Below are positions 48,511 through 61,089 of a stretch of 64,000 nt of DNA, in pieces. The stretch comes from Syngnathus acus (lineage: Eukaryota > Chordata > Actinopteri > Syngnathiformes > Syngnathidae): assembly GCF_901709675.1 (NCBI RefSeq), contig NC_051101.1, positions 10,250,501-10,314,500 of the forward strand, given 5' to 3'. The position numbers were made by a program, and so were the translations under genes. Position 1 is the stretch's first letter. Each line of letters begins with the position of its first letter. The notes beneath the pieces are model-generated. The model was not told where the DNA came from and did no database searches. It saw only the letters and a list, made by a program, of their open reading frames with translations.

Positions 48511-49119
48511 TTTTTAAGCACAGAATGTTAGTTTCTAATTAAATGCAACAAGAATGGGAATGAATATGTACCCTCTCTGTAAAGCTTAAGTTCATTTTTA
48601 ATTGAATGTGAAGCTGTATGGACTGATAGTAGTGTTTGTTTTGATTGTACATAGTGACCTCTGGATCTAATTAAAATCTACAGCTTGACCCTTTTGTGCA
48701 ATGATATAACAATTAAATTACTGTTCTGTGTACTCCTCTGTCAAGCGGAAAGTAGGAACTCAGTGACACTGGTGTGGGGAAGAGGAAGTAAAGTAAAATA
48801 TTTTTTAATTACAGAAAAAAACAGCATTCAGATTATTGCATTGTGAAATATAACGAGCAGAGAATGTAACTCCATACAGCTCAAGCTAAACAGGACTCAT
48901 GAATCCAGTGTAGATATTAATTTTAAAAAAATCGTAACAGGGGTCGACTGTGCTGTGCAGCACTTTAAAACCTGTGTGGGAAACTCCTCCATGAGTCTTA
49001 TTATTCTTCAATATAATTTGCGACTTGAATTGTTTCAATATTAAGACCACCGCAGACTATGTAACTGCGGAGATTTTAAGTGTCCCTGTCTCTTTAAGAA
49101 GGCGGAGCTTCCAAAATCA

Positions 49120-49227
49120 CGACCGAAGCTATCGCGAGAGTAATCACCCCGCTAGAACCGGTAGTCAGCTGCGTGTTGTGCATGTGCATGCTAGTTTCTA
49201 GCCTGACCTTACTTGCAATAATCCCAG
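49120..49227 (+). promoter_or_regulatory. rcc1: rcc1 promoter and probable untranslated first exon
   Basis: CpG-containing, TATA-less sequence with TCGCGAGA at 49132-49139, the core of the TCTCGCGAGA element common in vertebrate housekeeping promoters, and a GGCGGAGC box at about 49101. A donor-like ATCCCAG|GTTTGT at 49227/49228 could end a leader exon that splices to the acceptor at 49814. The start site is inferred. Confidence 0.4.
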
Positions 49228-49847
49228 GTTTGTAGATTTAACACATGATTTAGTTTAGCGGAGAGTTTAGCACAAGTACAATGACGAAGGTGGTTAAGTT
49301 AAGCGGTTAAATTACGTCTCAAACCTTCCTGAATCTCACGTTCAAGTCGCTAACTAAACCTAGCAGTCTTTGCCATGTGTAGCTGTGCTGAAAAGACATT
49401 TTGGCGTCCAACATTTGTTTTGTTTGGTAGTTTTCTGCTATCTAAATTACAATACTTGAACTTCGTCGTTTTTGACCCACTTTTAGAATGCGATTAGTCA
49501 CTAGACTCTTACTCGAGGCTACATTAGCTTTAGAACGCGCGCAGAAGTTGCCAACCCACTGCAATTGCTCTGTCAAGATTCGAATCTTGCAGTCTGTAGA
49601 AGTAAGCTCAGCCATTCAGTCTACATGTGTTAACGGAGAAATAAGTTCCATTAAAATCGCGTTTGAAATCGAACAAGACTTTGCCTTACATGCAAATGAG
49701 CAGGAAGGAGCAAGCGCAGATTTGGGTTGCGGGTGTGGCAAAAGGTTGAGATTGTGCCAAAGAACATTTTATATTCATACAATAAGCGCCTCTCTTATGT
49801 ATCTGTCATTATAGGATTCAAGTGATACTCTCCTAACCACTAAAAAG

Positions 49848-52800
49848 ATGTCCCCAAAGAGGAAGTCACAGGCAATTGAAGAGGTGAACAATACAAAGAA
49901 AGTCAAAGGTAATGAATGGTTTTATCAAGTCATTCACACTGACTCATCATTAAATAACTACCGTAATTTTCGGACTATAAGTCGCGGTTTTTCATAGTTT
50001 GGGTTGGGGGGGGCGACTTATACTCAGGAGCGACTTATATACATATATATGTTGTTGTTTTTTTCACTTTTTTGGGCATTTTATGGCTGGTGCGACTTAT
50101 ACTCCGGTGCGATTTATAGTCCGAAAATTACGGTAGTTATGTATGAGTAGGTCAGTACCATGTGATTTATTTATTTTTTGGCTGGGTTGGTGTATTTACG
50201 GCCTAGAAATTTCATACATGTTTATACTGTGATTATGATTTTACAGTTTACCACAGGAGTCATGGCAAGGAGGCGGGCCACATTCTTGTTTTGGGTCAGG
50301 GTGATGTCGGACAGCTGGGCTTAGGAGAGGACATCATTGAGAGGAAAAAGCCCGCTCTGGTGCCGCTACCTGAGAAAATAGTGCAGGTGGTCGCCGGGGG
50401 CATGCATACTGTGTGCCTCAGTGAGACTGGCATGGTAAGTCAATCTAGAATGACACTCAAGTGACCCATGGATGCATTTGACCTAATCTCAAGAAACACT
50501 CTCTTAGGTTTACACTTTTGGCTGCAATGATGAAAAGGCTCTTGGTCGGGACACAAAAGAGGAGGGTCTGAAACGACTCCGGGAAGGTTGTGCTCGGGGA
50601 GAAAGTGGTCCAGGTGTCAGCGGGAGACAGCCACACTGCTGCACTAACCGAGGAAGGAACTGTGTACGTGTGGGGAACCTTCAGGGTCAGTCTTACTTTT
50701 TCCTCGTATGCCTCGAAGATTGGTTAAAAGTGTAGAGATGTGAATTTTTTTTGCCATTTATCACACATCTCAGAATACAAAACGAAAGCGATATTGAGTG
50801 AGGGCTATTGATTGCAAAAATGTACTGTATATTTATTTACGAGTGGGTGCATCCTTTTGGCATCAGAAGTAAACATGACGACACGTTCAAGGACTTCAAA
50901 CCAGAAGAACTATTCAATGGGCATTTGTGGCTAAAAGATTTTGTGGACATGGGAAGAAGATGATTTTGAAGGCTTTGTGTACGCTCTCAATGCTTGTGTA
51001 ATGACGTGTCTATCTGCTACAGAGGCTGAGATGCCAATTATTTACTAGGCGTTGACAATATTGTGAATTTCCATCTGGGTCTAAATCCATCTTCGAAAAT
51101 CCACAATTGTCACCTTCCTGCATATTGTTTGCCAGGAAAGCTCCAACCCATCCACCTCAACTGTCAAGCTGTCACGTCTCCTGAGCCAAGTCATACCGTT
51201 GTTAGCTTTTCACCTTTTGCAGCCCCTTAGCTGGCGATGAATCTCTAACACACACACACACACTAATAACGTGATGCAATTCCTTGGGCTTCTTTAAAAC
51301 GTTGCAATTAAAGTATTTGAAGATCAAGAGACAGAAATTCATCAAGTTAAAGTTTTAACTAGTTTAATCTTACTGGGTTGTTTTTATCTCTCCGGTCCTT
51401 ACGTGTGTCACTGTTTGTTTTTTGTTGTTGTTTTTTTTTTTAGTCATTGCATTTTCATTAATATAGTACTCAGTGGCCCACTGGTAATTACATCTCTATT
51501 ATCCCTGCCTACCTCCGGCATTCCAGCTCCCTTTATTAAGACTGGAGAAGATTTCCCTGAAGAAGCCTCACTTAGTGCTTGAAGTACACAGCATAGGAAT
51601 TGTTTGATCAGCACTTGTATGTCCTAATCCGATTGGTTGATACGAATGTGTACATATCTAAAAATTCAAGCCATGATAGCGGGTTTTTCTGGGGGGGGAA
51701 GACTTGATTTGTTTCTTGCATTATGATGTATGTTTGTCACTCGAAAAAGCCAATGGCATGTTGGTATTTAATATCTTCTTGTGCAGTGTGTAATATTTCT
51801 CCTTTCCCCACAGGATAGTAATGGCGTTATAGGTCTCCTGGATCCTTTGAAAACAAGCGATGTTCCAACTAAAGTTCCCTTGACAGAAGCTGTCGTGAAG
51901 TTGTATCAGGTAGCGACGAGTCGCGCCACCAACACATCCTTGAACCCCGAGTTTTTAACGTCCATTTGTGTTTCGGCAGGTAACGACCATCTTGTAATGG
52001 TGACCATAAAGGGAAATCTCTACACGTCAGGCACTGCCTGAGCAGGGGCAGCTCGGAAGGGTGCCTGAGCAGTTTTCAGATCGGGGAGGCAGGAAAGGCC
52101 TTGGTGAGTGGCAAGACTCGGCAACTCTTATAATAGTCGTCAACTATGCTAATCCCGTCGCCGTTGGTCTGTTTGTAGAACGTCTGTTGACTCCTCAGAT
52201 GGTCAAGTGAAGGGAAAGTCCCACTTTGTCGACGCTTTTTGCGGGGCTTACTTCACATTTGCTTTGTCCAAAGACGGGCACATTTATGGATTTGGCCTCT
52301 CCAACTATCAACAGTTGGGTAAGTGTCCTGCTATTTGAATAGATGTGGCATTGCTTCTCCAACAGCTACAAGTTGTCTCTTGACACGCTTGTATTTGGTT
52401 CCTGCATCCAGGAACCAAAAGCTCAAAGATGTATTTCGTCCCCATGAAACTGACCTGCTTCAAAAATTCAACCTCCACCTGGGTTGATTTCTCTGGAGGA
52501 CAACATCACACGGTCTGCCTCAACTCGGAAGGTAAAAGGAAGGATTAGTTCAGGAGACATTTCTTCATGCAGAGTCTAAATCGGCAGATCTTTTAACAGG
52601 ACAGGTGTACAGCCTGGGTAGAGCCGAGTATGGGCGCCTTGGCCTCGGCGAACAAGCTGAAGAGAAAAATGAACCCACAGCCGTCAGTGGGATTGAACCA
52701 GCTAGCAGAGTGACATGCGGGGCATCCGTCAGCTATGCGGTCACCAAAGATGGTGAGAAATGCTTCCAGATCTTGACCTAAGTCGTGTTTTCTTAGAAAT

Positions 52801-52998
52801 GCCTGACGTTGGCCTTCTCCAGGGTCTGCGTACGCTTGGGGAATGGGCACCAATTTACAACTCGGCACAGGCCAGGAGGACGACGAGTGGAGCCCTGTGA
52901 AAATGACCGGCAAGCAGCTGGAAAACTGCACAGTTCTGATGGTGTCCAGTGGAGGGCAGCACACAGTGCTTTTGGTCAAAGACAATCAGGAAAGTTGA
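49848..52998 (+). CDS. rcc1: Regulator of chromosome condensation 1 (RanGEF), with apparent frame disruptions
   Basis: Chromatin-bound seven-bladed propeller that loads GTP onto Ran for nuclear transport and spindle assembly. Coding exons: 49848-49908, 50247-50434, 50508-50685, 51814-52103, 52179-52318, 52412-52531, 52600-52752 and 52823-52998. An N-terminal basic tail (MSPKRK, TKKVKV) precedes RCC1 repeats: [102 protein letters not shown] and [13 protein letters not shown]. The frame is lost four times: about 50564 and about 50585 (each one base short, in GGG and AA runs), 52031-52041 (one base over, TGA 52039-52041) and 52207 (one base short, TGA 52208-52210). Allowing for these, all phases agree (436 codons). 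Exon 4 also encodes about 21 residues (51901-51963) absent from human RCC1. Intact introns exclude a processed copy. Assembly indels are likelier than decay. Confidence 0.88.
49954..50140. mobile_element. 187-bp palindromic MITE in rcc1 intron 1
   Basis: The two ends are inverted repeats of about 32 bp with one mismatch: ATAACTACCGTAATTTTCGG... at the left, and its reverse complement ending TACGGTAGTTAT at the right. They extend into ...ACTATAAGTCGC at the left and ...ACTATAAATCGC (reverse complement) at the right. No coding capacity. This family of CCGTAATTTTCGGACTATAAG-type elements is, to my knowledge, widespread in fish genomes. The superfamily is not assigned here. Confidence 0.75.
50686..51813 (+). 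other. rcc1 intron 3
   Basis: The largest rcc1 intron, 1.13 kb. It holds a short (CA)n run near 51248. In mammals the RCC1 region hosts U17-type snoRNAs, but I could not recognise one here. Confidence 0.5.
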
Positions 52999-53290
52999 TG
53001 AGCCTCTCAGGTGTGTAATGATGCTTCAGCCGTGTTCACTGTGCCTGAAATTGGTGGTGGTGGTGGTGGCGGTGGAGAAAGATCATTGTCTTGTTGTGGC
53101 TCCATCATGGCAGATTAGAAGAGCTAAGTGGCCGCCTTATGTGATGTGCCTAATATGGTGGTGGATGTGATGTGCCTAATATGGTGGTGGACACTTTGAG
53201 TATGTCATGATAGATATGAATACAAAGCTATTTTTTTAAAACCATATTCCTTTGGTGCGTTTTCAATAAAAAAGTCATTAGTATGACTGT
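52999..53290 (+). other. rcc1: rcc1 3' untranslated region
   Basis: Contains a (GGT)n-like run at about 53052-53075, a 26-bp-period tandem duplication (units at 53141-53165 and 53167-53191) and an AATAAA at 53265-53270 as the likely poly(A) signal. Confidence 0.6.
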
Positions 53291-56200
53291 GGTAGGTGAA
53301 GTTTGACTGTATGTGTACATAAGAGCCTTTTTAATTAGGCCCAGACTGGACTTTTAAAGAATGCCTTTTATTTCTTTGGTTTCGAGCAATAATTGCATGG
53401 TGTTTGGTTTAGACAAGACATTTATGCCAACTGAGTCTGTCGAGCTGCTGTCCAGAGAAAATACTCATAATGTTTTCAATGAAATTGGGTCACTGTTTTG
53501 TATTTTGCTATTGTTCCTGTCTGAGAATAAATTCAATCATATTACATGTTTTTTTTTTGGAATCCTTATACTATTCTACATTTTATTTATTTTTTCTGAC
53601 ATGAAACTTATTGAAATTGGTCATAACGCTTTGAAACATCCCTAAAGTCAGTTTCAAATTATTGGGCTCAAAATGCAGGCGAATTAGGGAATTGGCAAAT
53701 ATGTTTCCAGATGACCCTGTGAGTCCTCCTGGTTCTGGACCTCCTGTCTGCCAGATGGTCTGCTGACTTGTGCTCGCCCGTGTAGGACAGACGCCTACTA
53801 CTGATCTCATGATGTAACCTCAAAGTCGGCCACTGATTTATGTGCCAACGTACTGCGTGGTGCCAAGAGTCATTATGGGCAACCTTCTGCTCTGACATGA
53901 TCTTCATCACGACCAGTCGGTGACTCATAACCCCTGGCAAACTTTATGGAGGGACACATTGTGTTTGGAGAGAAAAAAATAATCTAATGAGTAATGTCCC
54001 TTTTTTTTTTTTTTTTAATTCAAACTGCTACCCTTTTGGCCTTAAGACACATTAAAAAAACAAAAAACAGTTTAATTTACAAATCAATCAAATTGGCATA
54101 AATTATGGCTCCGACATGAAAATCTATTTTTAAATTGTAAAATACCAGCCAGGAGTGTCTAAGTACAAACAAAATGTCTCAGTTGTAAAAGGTAAGTGTC
54201 CAGGTAAATCAAAGAAAAATTTATAACAATGTCTTGAAAACATTGATCCTGGCATAAAAAAGCAGAGGAAAGTTAATTATGGCAACCGGCTTCTTTTTCA
54301 AACTGAAGCAAAGTCTAGCGCATGCATTCACTTGCATCTTTTTGATTTGTGTCTTTGTCTTCCACTGTGCATCTTTAATGAGCTTGTCAGCCTGCAAGTT
54401 GTGATGCGTCTCCAACAAGACAAGGTGAGCCATATCCTGCTGTGCTTTTTTTCTTGCATTTTAATCAAATTGTCATCTGGTAAGCAGCCGTCCATCAATA
54501 ATTTTAACGTTTGTTGACAATGTGCTTTCTTTTCATCACTCCACCATAGCAGGGAATGGAAAAAACATTCTGCTGTTTTATTTTTCAGTGCTTTTTAAAT
54601 GTGTGTGGGAAGAAAATTGAGCTTTTCCTCAAAATTAAGTTCTCTTTCTCTCTCTCCCTAATTTATTTTTATTTTATTTGCACAAAACAGAAAAACTTAT
54701 TTCATTGCCGATTGGTTTATTTATAAAAAAATTAAAAAAGTTGTCAAGTGTAAAGTACACAAAAGTAGATGTACACAGACAAAGATTTTTGATAACTATA
54801 TATTTGTTGCCGAAAGAAAAACCCTTGTGTCACTGCTGCTTGGTGCATTTTTCTTTCATCTTTCCAGTTGCTATGCAACTTAGATCATAATGTTTTAAAA
54901 TGAACTATGGGCTGTCTGCATCTACAAATATATGCAGCTATATTTATGAAGTCAGGCACGTCTGCCACAATTTCCAAGGGAGCCATTGTCAGACACAAAG
55001 GATATTTCTCTACTCTGGGGCTACCATATATTATTGTTATTGTCAGTATTATTATGTCAATTACAAACCTGCCTGCAGTGAAAATCGTATTCATTTTTAA
55101 TATCCTGTCCACAAATACTGACCCCAGAGTAGGTAAAATGTCAAAAACCAAATGTAGAGAGGGAAAAAGATTTGTTTTTCATTATGTCTTGTTTTTCTGA
55201 AGCCTGTTTTCGCGGCTTGAGTTGCTCCTTCCTGTGTTATGGCAGGTGAATGTATCTTTGAGATTTACTACCACAAAAAAACTAAGAGAAAGAAATCCCG
55301 TCAGTGTATGAGATGACACTTTGTGGTAAATGCTTTGAGTGCTTGCCTGTTGCCATGGCATGAGGACGAGAGCAGAGGTTGTACTCGCAGCTCGCGTGGC
55401 CTTGTGTGGTGTGTGTGTGTGCTGGAAAGCAAATGGGACATTATTAGCAAATGAATTTCTCAGAAGTCTGCACTTATTGAGCTACTTATGCCCAATCGCC
55501 TGCGGACCATATTCACAATCACTGCAGATTGCTTCGATATATTGAGATGCTGACTAAGGAGGGGGGGGGGGAGCCCCCTCGGAGGATGACCAGTAGCTGC
55601 AGTGCAGAAGAACTCAACTGATGTTAGACATCTGTTTCAATTAGCTTTCCTCTGCTCTGTGTCATATTGATTCTATGATCAATTCAGTTTTGGATCATCT
55701 GCAGCAAAATTGTAAACATTCATTGCAGCTAAAGTTAAAGGCTGACTGTGAAATGAGTAAATTGGCTAGTTTGGGGTTTTGTGCCTTCCAGCTGGCTAAT
55801 AGCACCCAGTTTGGAGCTTTGAGCCAGCAGGGATTCCGCTGGCGTAACAGTTTGCTTCTCTGTTTTAATGTAAAGTGTCGGGTGGATGCACAAAACAGCA
55901 GGCCTAATCCTTTGCCGGGAAACTCTGCATTACTAATGCAACTTGCTCGGAATTAGAAATTTGCACTGCTTACTTCTGAATCAAAATGGACAAATTCCAC
56001 CGTGATTTAATCCTCCGCACAAAAAGATGTCTCATTGGGTTAAAGTACAAATCAGTCTTCTCAAGGTGTTGGTGTGCTGTAGTTGACTTCCTCGTGTCTT
56101 GTGCTCTGCAAATCATTCAATCAATCAGTCTCGCAGCTTTTCACCACGCATATGTTGGATCGAATGAGCTTTTGTTCGTGACACATGAATACCGTACAAG

Positions 56201-59200
56201 CGAGAGCAAAGCTTTATGTGAGCAACATTCTCGCCTCTTTTTAATTAGCACCAAGGCACAAGTGCAACTATAAACGTATTTTATTATGTGCGCATGATTC
56301 ATTGCTGTATGAATCCACGTTTTGCCTTTTTACGGAATGTTCAATACCCAATCAGAGAGAAGCTTTCAACCTGACAAAGAAAGGAAGAAAGAAGAAAACT
56401 CAGCCATGTTGCCAATGGGGCACATGGGAGCTTTAAATTATCAGACAGAAATGGCACCATGGGCCAAATGCATCTTGGAGGTATTGTTTGAAAATCAACT
56501 AGTTTCCGAATTGGTGTTGACATTTTGTGTTTCAAAGCTGTCCCCCGCACTGAATAGAAACAAATGAAAACATTTCAGTTGTAATGTTTCAATTATCTTT
56601 TTAATTAATTAATTTATTCCTTTATTTTGTATAAATATAAAATACACCCACATGAATAAATTAACAAATAAAATAATAAATTTGAGGGAGTGTTTGGGCC
56701 AGATGAAAGATTGTGAAATCATGAAAAATATGTGAGCAAAGTCACAAAATTAAAAAATATTTCTCCCGCTCCACAAAACAGCTTAATTTTCATAATCGCG
56801 TTGCGATCTTACAAGACAAGAGTCATTCAAGACTTAAAATGACAAGAATGCAAATACCTCACAAATGCCAACATAACACCGGTGAGCCCAGCAGCCACTT
56901 CATCACTTTGCCGTTATATTAATCACTTAAGATCATCAAATATTTCTCACAAAAGCTTGTGGATAATAATAAAATGAAACCAACAAAGCGGTGTGTACTT
57001 CTCCCTCTTGACTTCCACCTAAACATGTTCATGGTGATGTAACCAAACATTGGCCATTTCATTATTGGTCATACTTATTCACGTCTAACATCATCCTCAC
57101 TAATCTTCATCTCCATGCAGGTATATTAGTTCGTAATGCGCCTATTATTCATGATTTAAAACATATATTTCCCAATTTATCACTTTATTCTCATGGATTT
57201 GTTTTCAGTTTGAGCACGGTGGTGCTCTATAGATATCTTGATAGATAACTTTTCCAACTGCTACAGTACATGCAGTGCTACCCACTTATTTCCATTTACA
57301 AAAAAAAACGGATTGAATGCGGTCATTTTCCGCATACTGAATACAGTAGAGACAAGACCATGTATATTCATAAGAGCCATGATTACTCACCCTCTGTGGT
57401 GGGTGAAAAGAATCATGCCTTCTCCCCAGCCTCATAATAACGTTTTGTCTTGTGCTCAGCTCGGCTGGATCATGGCGACAATTTGCTGAGCAGCCGTTCT
57501 TTTGTGCGAGATGCCTTTATTCAACTCATGGCGTGAAATAATCATTTAAACATCCACGGGAGCCTGAAATCAATCCAGATGAGATGTGCTGCTTATTAAT
57601 TATTCCTTCAGTAGATACATTAGCTGTCTTCTAACAGAGCGTGGGCATGTAAGATTCAAGTGCATCGGAGCCTACGGTTTTATGACCAAAAAAAGTGCAG
57701 CTGATTGGCGTGTTAAATGCTTGATTGATATTCAGCAGATATCCTTTGCAATCCATATTTAATGAGTGTCTGAGAGAGAAAAAAAGATAAGATTCCCAAC
57801 ATAAACTCAAATATTCCATGTTCCTTTATTAGCTATTACCATGGGAACCATAATTGGTTTAGAGTCAACATCACTCTGCAAATGATTAAAAAAAAAAGTC
57901 TCAGTCCTGATAAAGCAAAAAAAACCAGATCGTTTGAAGTAAATAAATGAACAAACATGCATCGTATGAACAAGTTCAGGAATTATTTACAGGCGTCGAC
58001 AATCGAAGTCATCGGTACCGATTATATTTTGCAAACGGGGGGACCAACGTTAGTGTACTACAGCGCCCCAAACGACCAAAGGCGGTACTGCACCCCTAGT
58101 ACCCTGATTGACACTTGAGTAGCCACGACTTCCAATTTGATCCCTGACGGCTTTCCAATTTTATCCTTGACGTGACAAATGACATATTGTGCTTTTCACT
58201 CTCCCCCTAGTAGTTCTGTTAATAACAACGCCCTCACAGGTCACAGATGCTCATCATGATCATACTCGCTAATTATCGGCTCATACACTGCATTTAAATA
58301 TACGTGTCAACGATATCCGTGATAACTACCACTGCAAGGAATGAAAATCTACTAGTGTGGTTCAATAAGATGATTTACGCTGCCTCGCAGGACAATTAAG
58401 CTCGCCAAAGTACTTTGTACAGTATAAAAGGCTCTTGATAGTCTGCATATGACAAATTGTAGTGCTCTTAAAGCACCATTTTCAAAAGAACGCAATCCTT
58501 TGCAGTGGCCCCCGCATAGATGTATATATGTGTGTGCATATTTACACGCCATCAGTTATACGTCGATGTTTAATGTAACGGAGGTCACTGCGTTAAAATA
58601 AAAATGAAACACCATGTAGACACACAAAACAACTGATAAGGCATTACGATTCACATTGTCATTCAGCTAAAAGCATTGCAGACCTAAGAAAACATTCATA
58701 TTCTCTTTTTTATAGGCATGATTGGGTAAAAATTCATATTAACACAAGACTAGTTTTTTCCACATCAAGAAAAAATATATAAGAGAAAAATAACTCCGCC
58801 TTTTTGTGAAAATCTAGTCTAACGTAAATATGCTGACTAGACTCAAGCGTAGCAGTACAACAGCGTGACGGCACAACCCAAAAGAAAAATTGCAGCATCA
58901 CTGAATGCTCTCTTCTGTGTTTAATATTTACATTTGGAACAAAGATACCACCATTGGCACCAGTTCCACATTTATACATAAAATGTGCTTAAAAACAAAT
59001 CACTTCGTTTAAATCTCCGAGTCATCCTTGATGGATAATTCCCCCCCATCAGACGTAATGTAAATCGGAAGCCTCTCCTTGACCTGCTAATGACTTTCCT
59101 CCAAGCCTGTTTGAGGTCATTGAGTGACTTTATAGCGCCGCCTTCCCTTTCCAAAGCATTCAGTGTAGGCTGAATGTAGAGAAAAACTTACCACGAGATG

Positions 59201-60836
59201 AGTGGAAACGACAGACAATAGTGGATATGTTGGGAGCCGAGGTTCTCCTTTTACCATCTCAGAATACATTTACAGCAAATTGATTGCAATTTCCCGAAGC
59301 ACATTAGCGCATTCATGTTTCTCCCTTTTAAGCGGCAAAGACTTATTGTCATTGTGGTGTCGCTCTCTCTCTCTGAATGGCCCGTTCGATATACATTATA
59401 CGGACAAAAGTTCCATCCATGCATTTTCTATAGCGCTCATCCTCATGGGTCACTGGTGAGCTAAATTCGCTGAATTTTGGTGACAACCGTGATACACCCT
59501 GAACTAATTCCCAGCCAATCACAGGGCACCATTCATAGTGATCAGGAAAGGGGATCAAATTTTCAGAATAATTATTCTTTTTTTTTTTTAAACTGCTCTT
59601 TGTTTGCAAAATTACAGAGTCTACAAAAGTTTAATTATGTCGGTGATCTGGACAAATTGAGGGGTGATACCTCAGTTAATGATACGTATAAGCCCCTCCA
59701 TTTAATATTCTAAAATATATCAATAAATAATATTCTTATCCCCCCTATGCATCAGTCAAGACGCCTTTGGCACGGGAGTAAAAAAAATCCTGGATCAGTG
59801 CCTACAGCAACAGCAAAGGGCCCCGTGCGAAATCCTTTTCGCATATTGTTGTCGCAGTGCCATTGTTTTGTCGGTGATAGACGTCTCTCATGCCTCTTTT
59901 GGCTCAGGGGCAATTGCATGCAACCCGTGAAGGGAGCCATCATCTGAGATATTTACACATTAGTAGGCAGAAGAGGATCTAAATGCATTGTCATAAAACA
60001 TATAAATCATTTACAGTAATGATTTGTCCATCATAGAATCATTTAACAAGTTGTTTGTGACGAAATCGGATGAGCAGACCTTTTGGATCGATGTCGTGTA
60101 CTGCCAGATATCAAGCCCGTCGGTGCAGAGTGTTTATTTACATTGAGCTTCGCTTCTCTCCCAATATGGCTCGGACGTCTCCAAGCACTTCAGTGACACT
60201 CAACAATGTAGCTAGCAACCAATACTGTGCTGAAGTGGAGACAAATATCCAAAAGCCTTTGCTGATTTTAAAACTGCTTGGAGTGTGTGGGGAATTTTTA
60301 ATGTGTCTGAACCTCGGCAATATTGGACAGCTAGCGAGGAGGAGGGGGATTCATTTCACAAGTGGAAAAAGTGATGTTCTAATGGTGTCATGGTGGCCAC
60401 ATTTAGACTGGATGGAGCACCTGCCGTGTTTTTGCATCTGGGATGAGTCCAAATAATATCGAGCAGCTGGTGCTGTAGTGTCGAGAAAAAACCAATCGTT
60501 ACAGAAAGAGCATTGGGGAAAATGGCTAGTCTTTGTTAAATTGATCTGGAAGGAAAATGATGACAATGACAAATGACAGCGATTGAGCAGCTCACCCGTG
60601 ATCGTAATGAGGACTGAAAATCGATGGATGGATTATACAAACAGATATTGCCTAGCAACCAGTGACAGCTCAGACCGATGCTTTTTTCGCCCCCATCTGC
60701 TCATTCCGGTAATTAAGCCTACACTATCTATTGTCTGTCTGACTCAATTTACTTTCAACGGAATTGCCCAAAATTTAGCCCGAGAGATTTTAGGCAGTAT
60801 TTAGTGCCTGTGGGAATGTTTTTTTTTTTTTCTATT
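53291..60836. other. Gene-free region between rcc1 and oprd1 (tail to tail)
   Basis: No coding exon could be supported on either strand in 7.5 kb. The longest frames are under 135 codons, show no known family and lack coherent splice sites. Sequence is AT-rich with T/A tracts (54.0 kb) and, at about 59413-59535, a degenerate interspersed repeat of a type common in fish (ATCCATGCATTTTCTATAGC... to CCAGCCAATCACAGGGCACC). Confidence 0.6.
59413..59535. repeat. Degenerate teleost interspersed repeat
   Basis: The pattern CATCCATGCATTTTCTATAG ... ACACCCTGAACTAATTCCCA ... GCCAATCACAGGGCACC resembles a very common fish dispersed repeat that I know from many genomes. The family is not named here, and the copy is degenerate and short. 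Confidence 0.5.
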
Positions 60837-61089
60837 TTTATTTTTCCACTCATCTCTACGTACATATGTATCCACCAGTTTAGAACCTCCAGGCACACGT
60901 TGGCATTTTTTTCCAGGATACTGAAAGACAAGCATTGAGTGTCTTCACCAGGGATCCATCACAAAAGGTTTGGGCATGAGCTACAGATAAACCTGCCAGT
61001 GGTGGAACAAATGTTCACACTCCTGTGGTGGAGAACTGTGTGACTTCGGTCTGGAGGTCCTCCTGGATCCCTTCCCGGTCCACGCCTAG
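60837..61089 (-). other. oprd1: oprd1 3' untranslated region
   Basis: On the minus strand an AATAAA (60842-60837) lies about 250 nt after the stop codon. It is the nearest candidate poly(A) signal, and a longer 3' UTR extending leftward cannot be excluded. Confidence 0.4.

Noticed and set aside
54221-54433. Minus-strand 70-codon frame with a coiled-coil-like stretch (QADKLIKDAQWKTKTQIKKM)
   Set aside because: No recognised family, no adjoining exons with coherent phase, and the surrounding sequence is AT-rich intergenic DNA.
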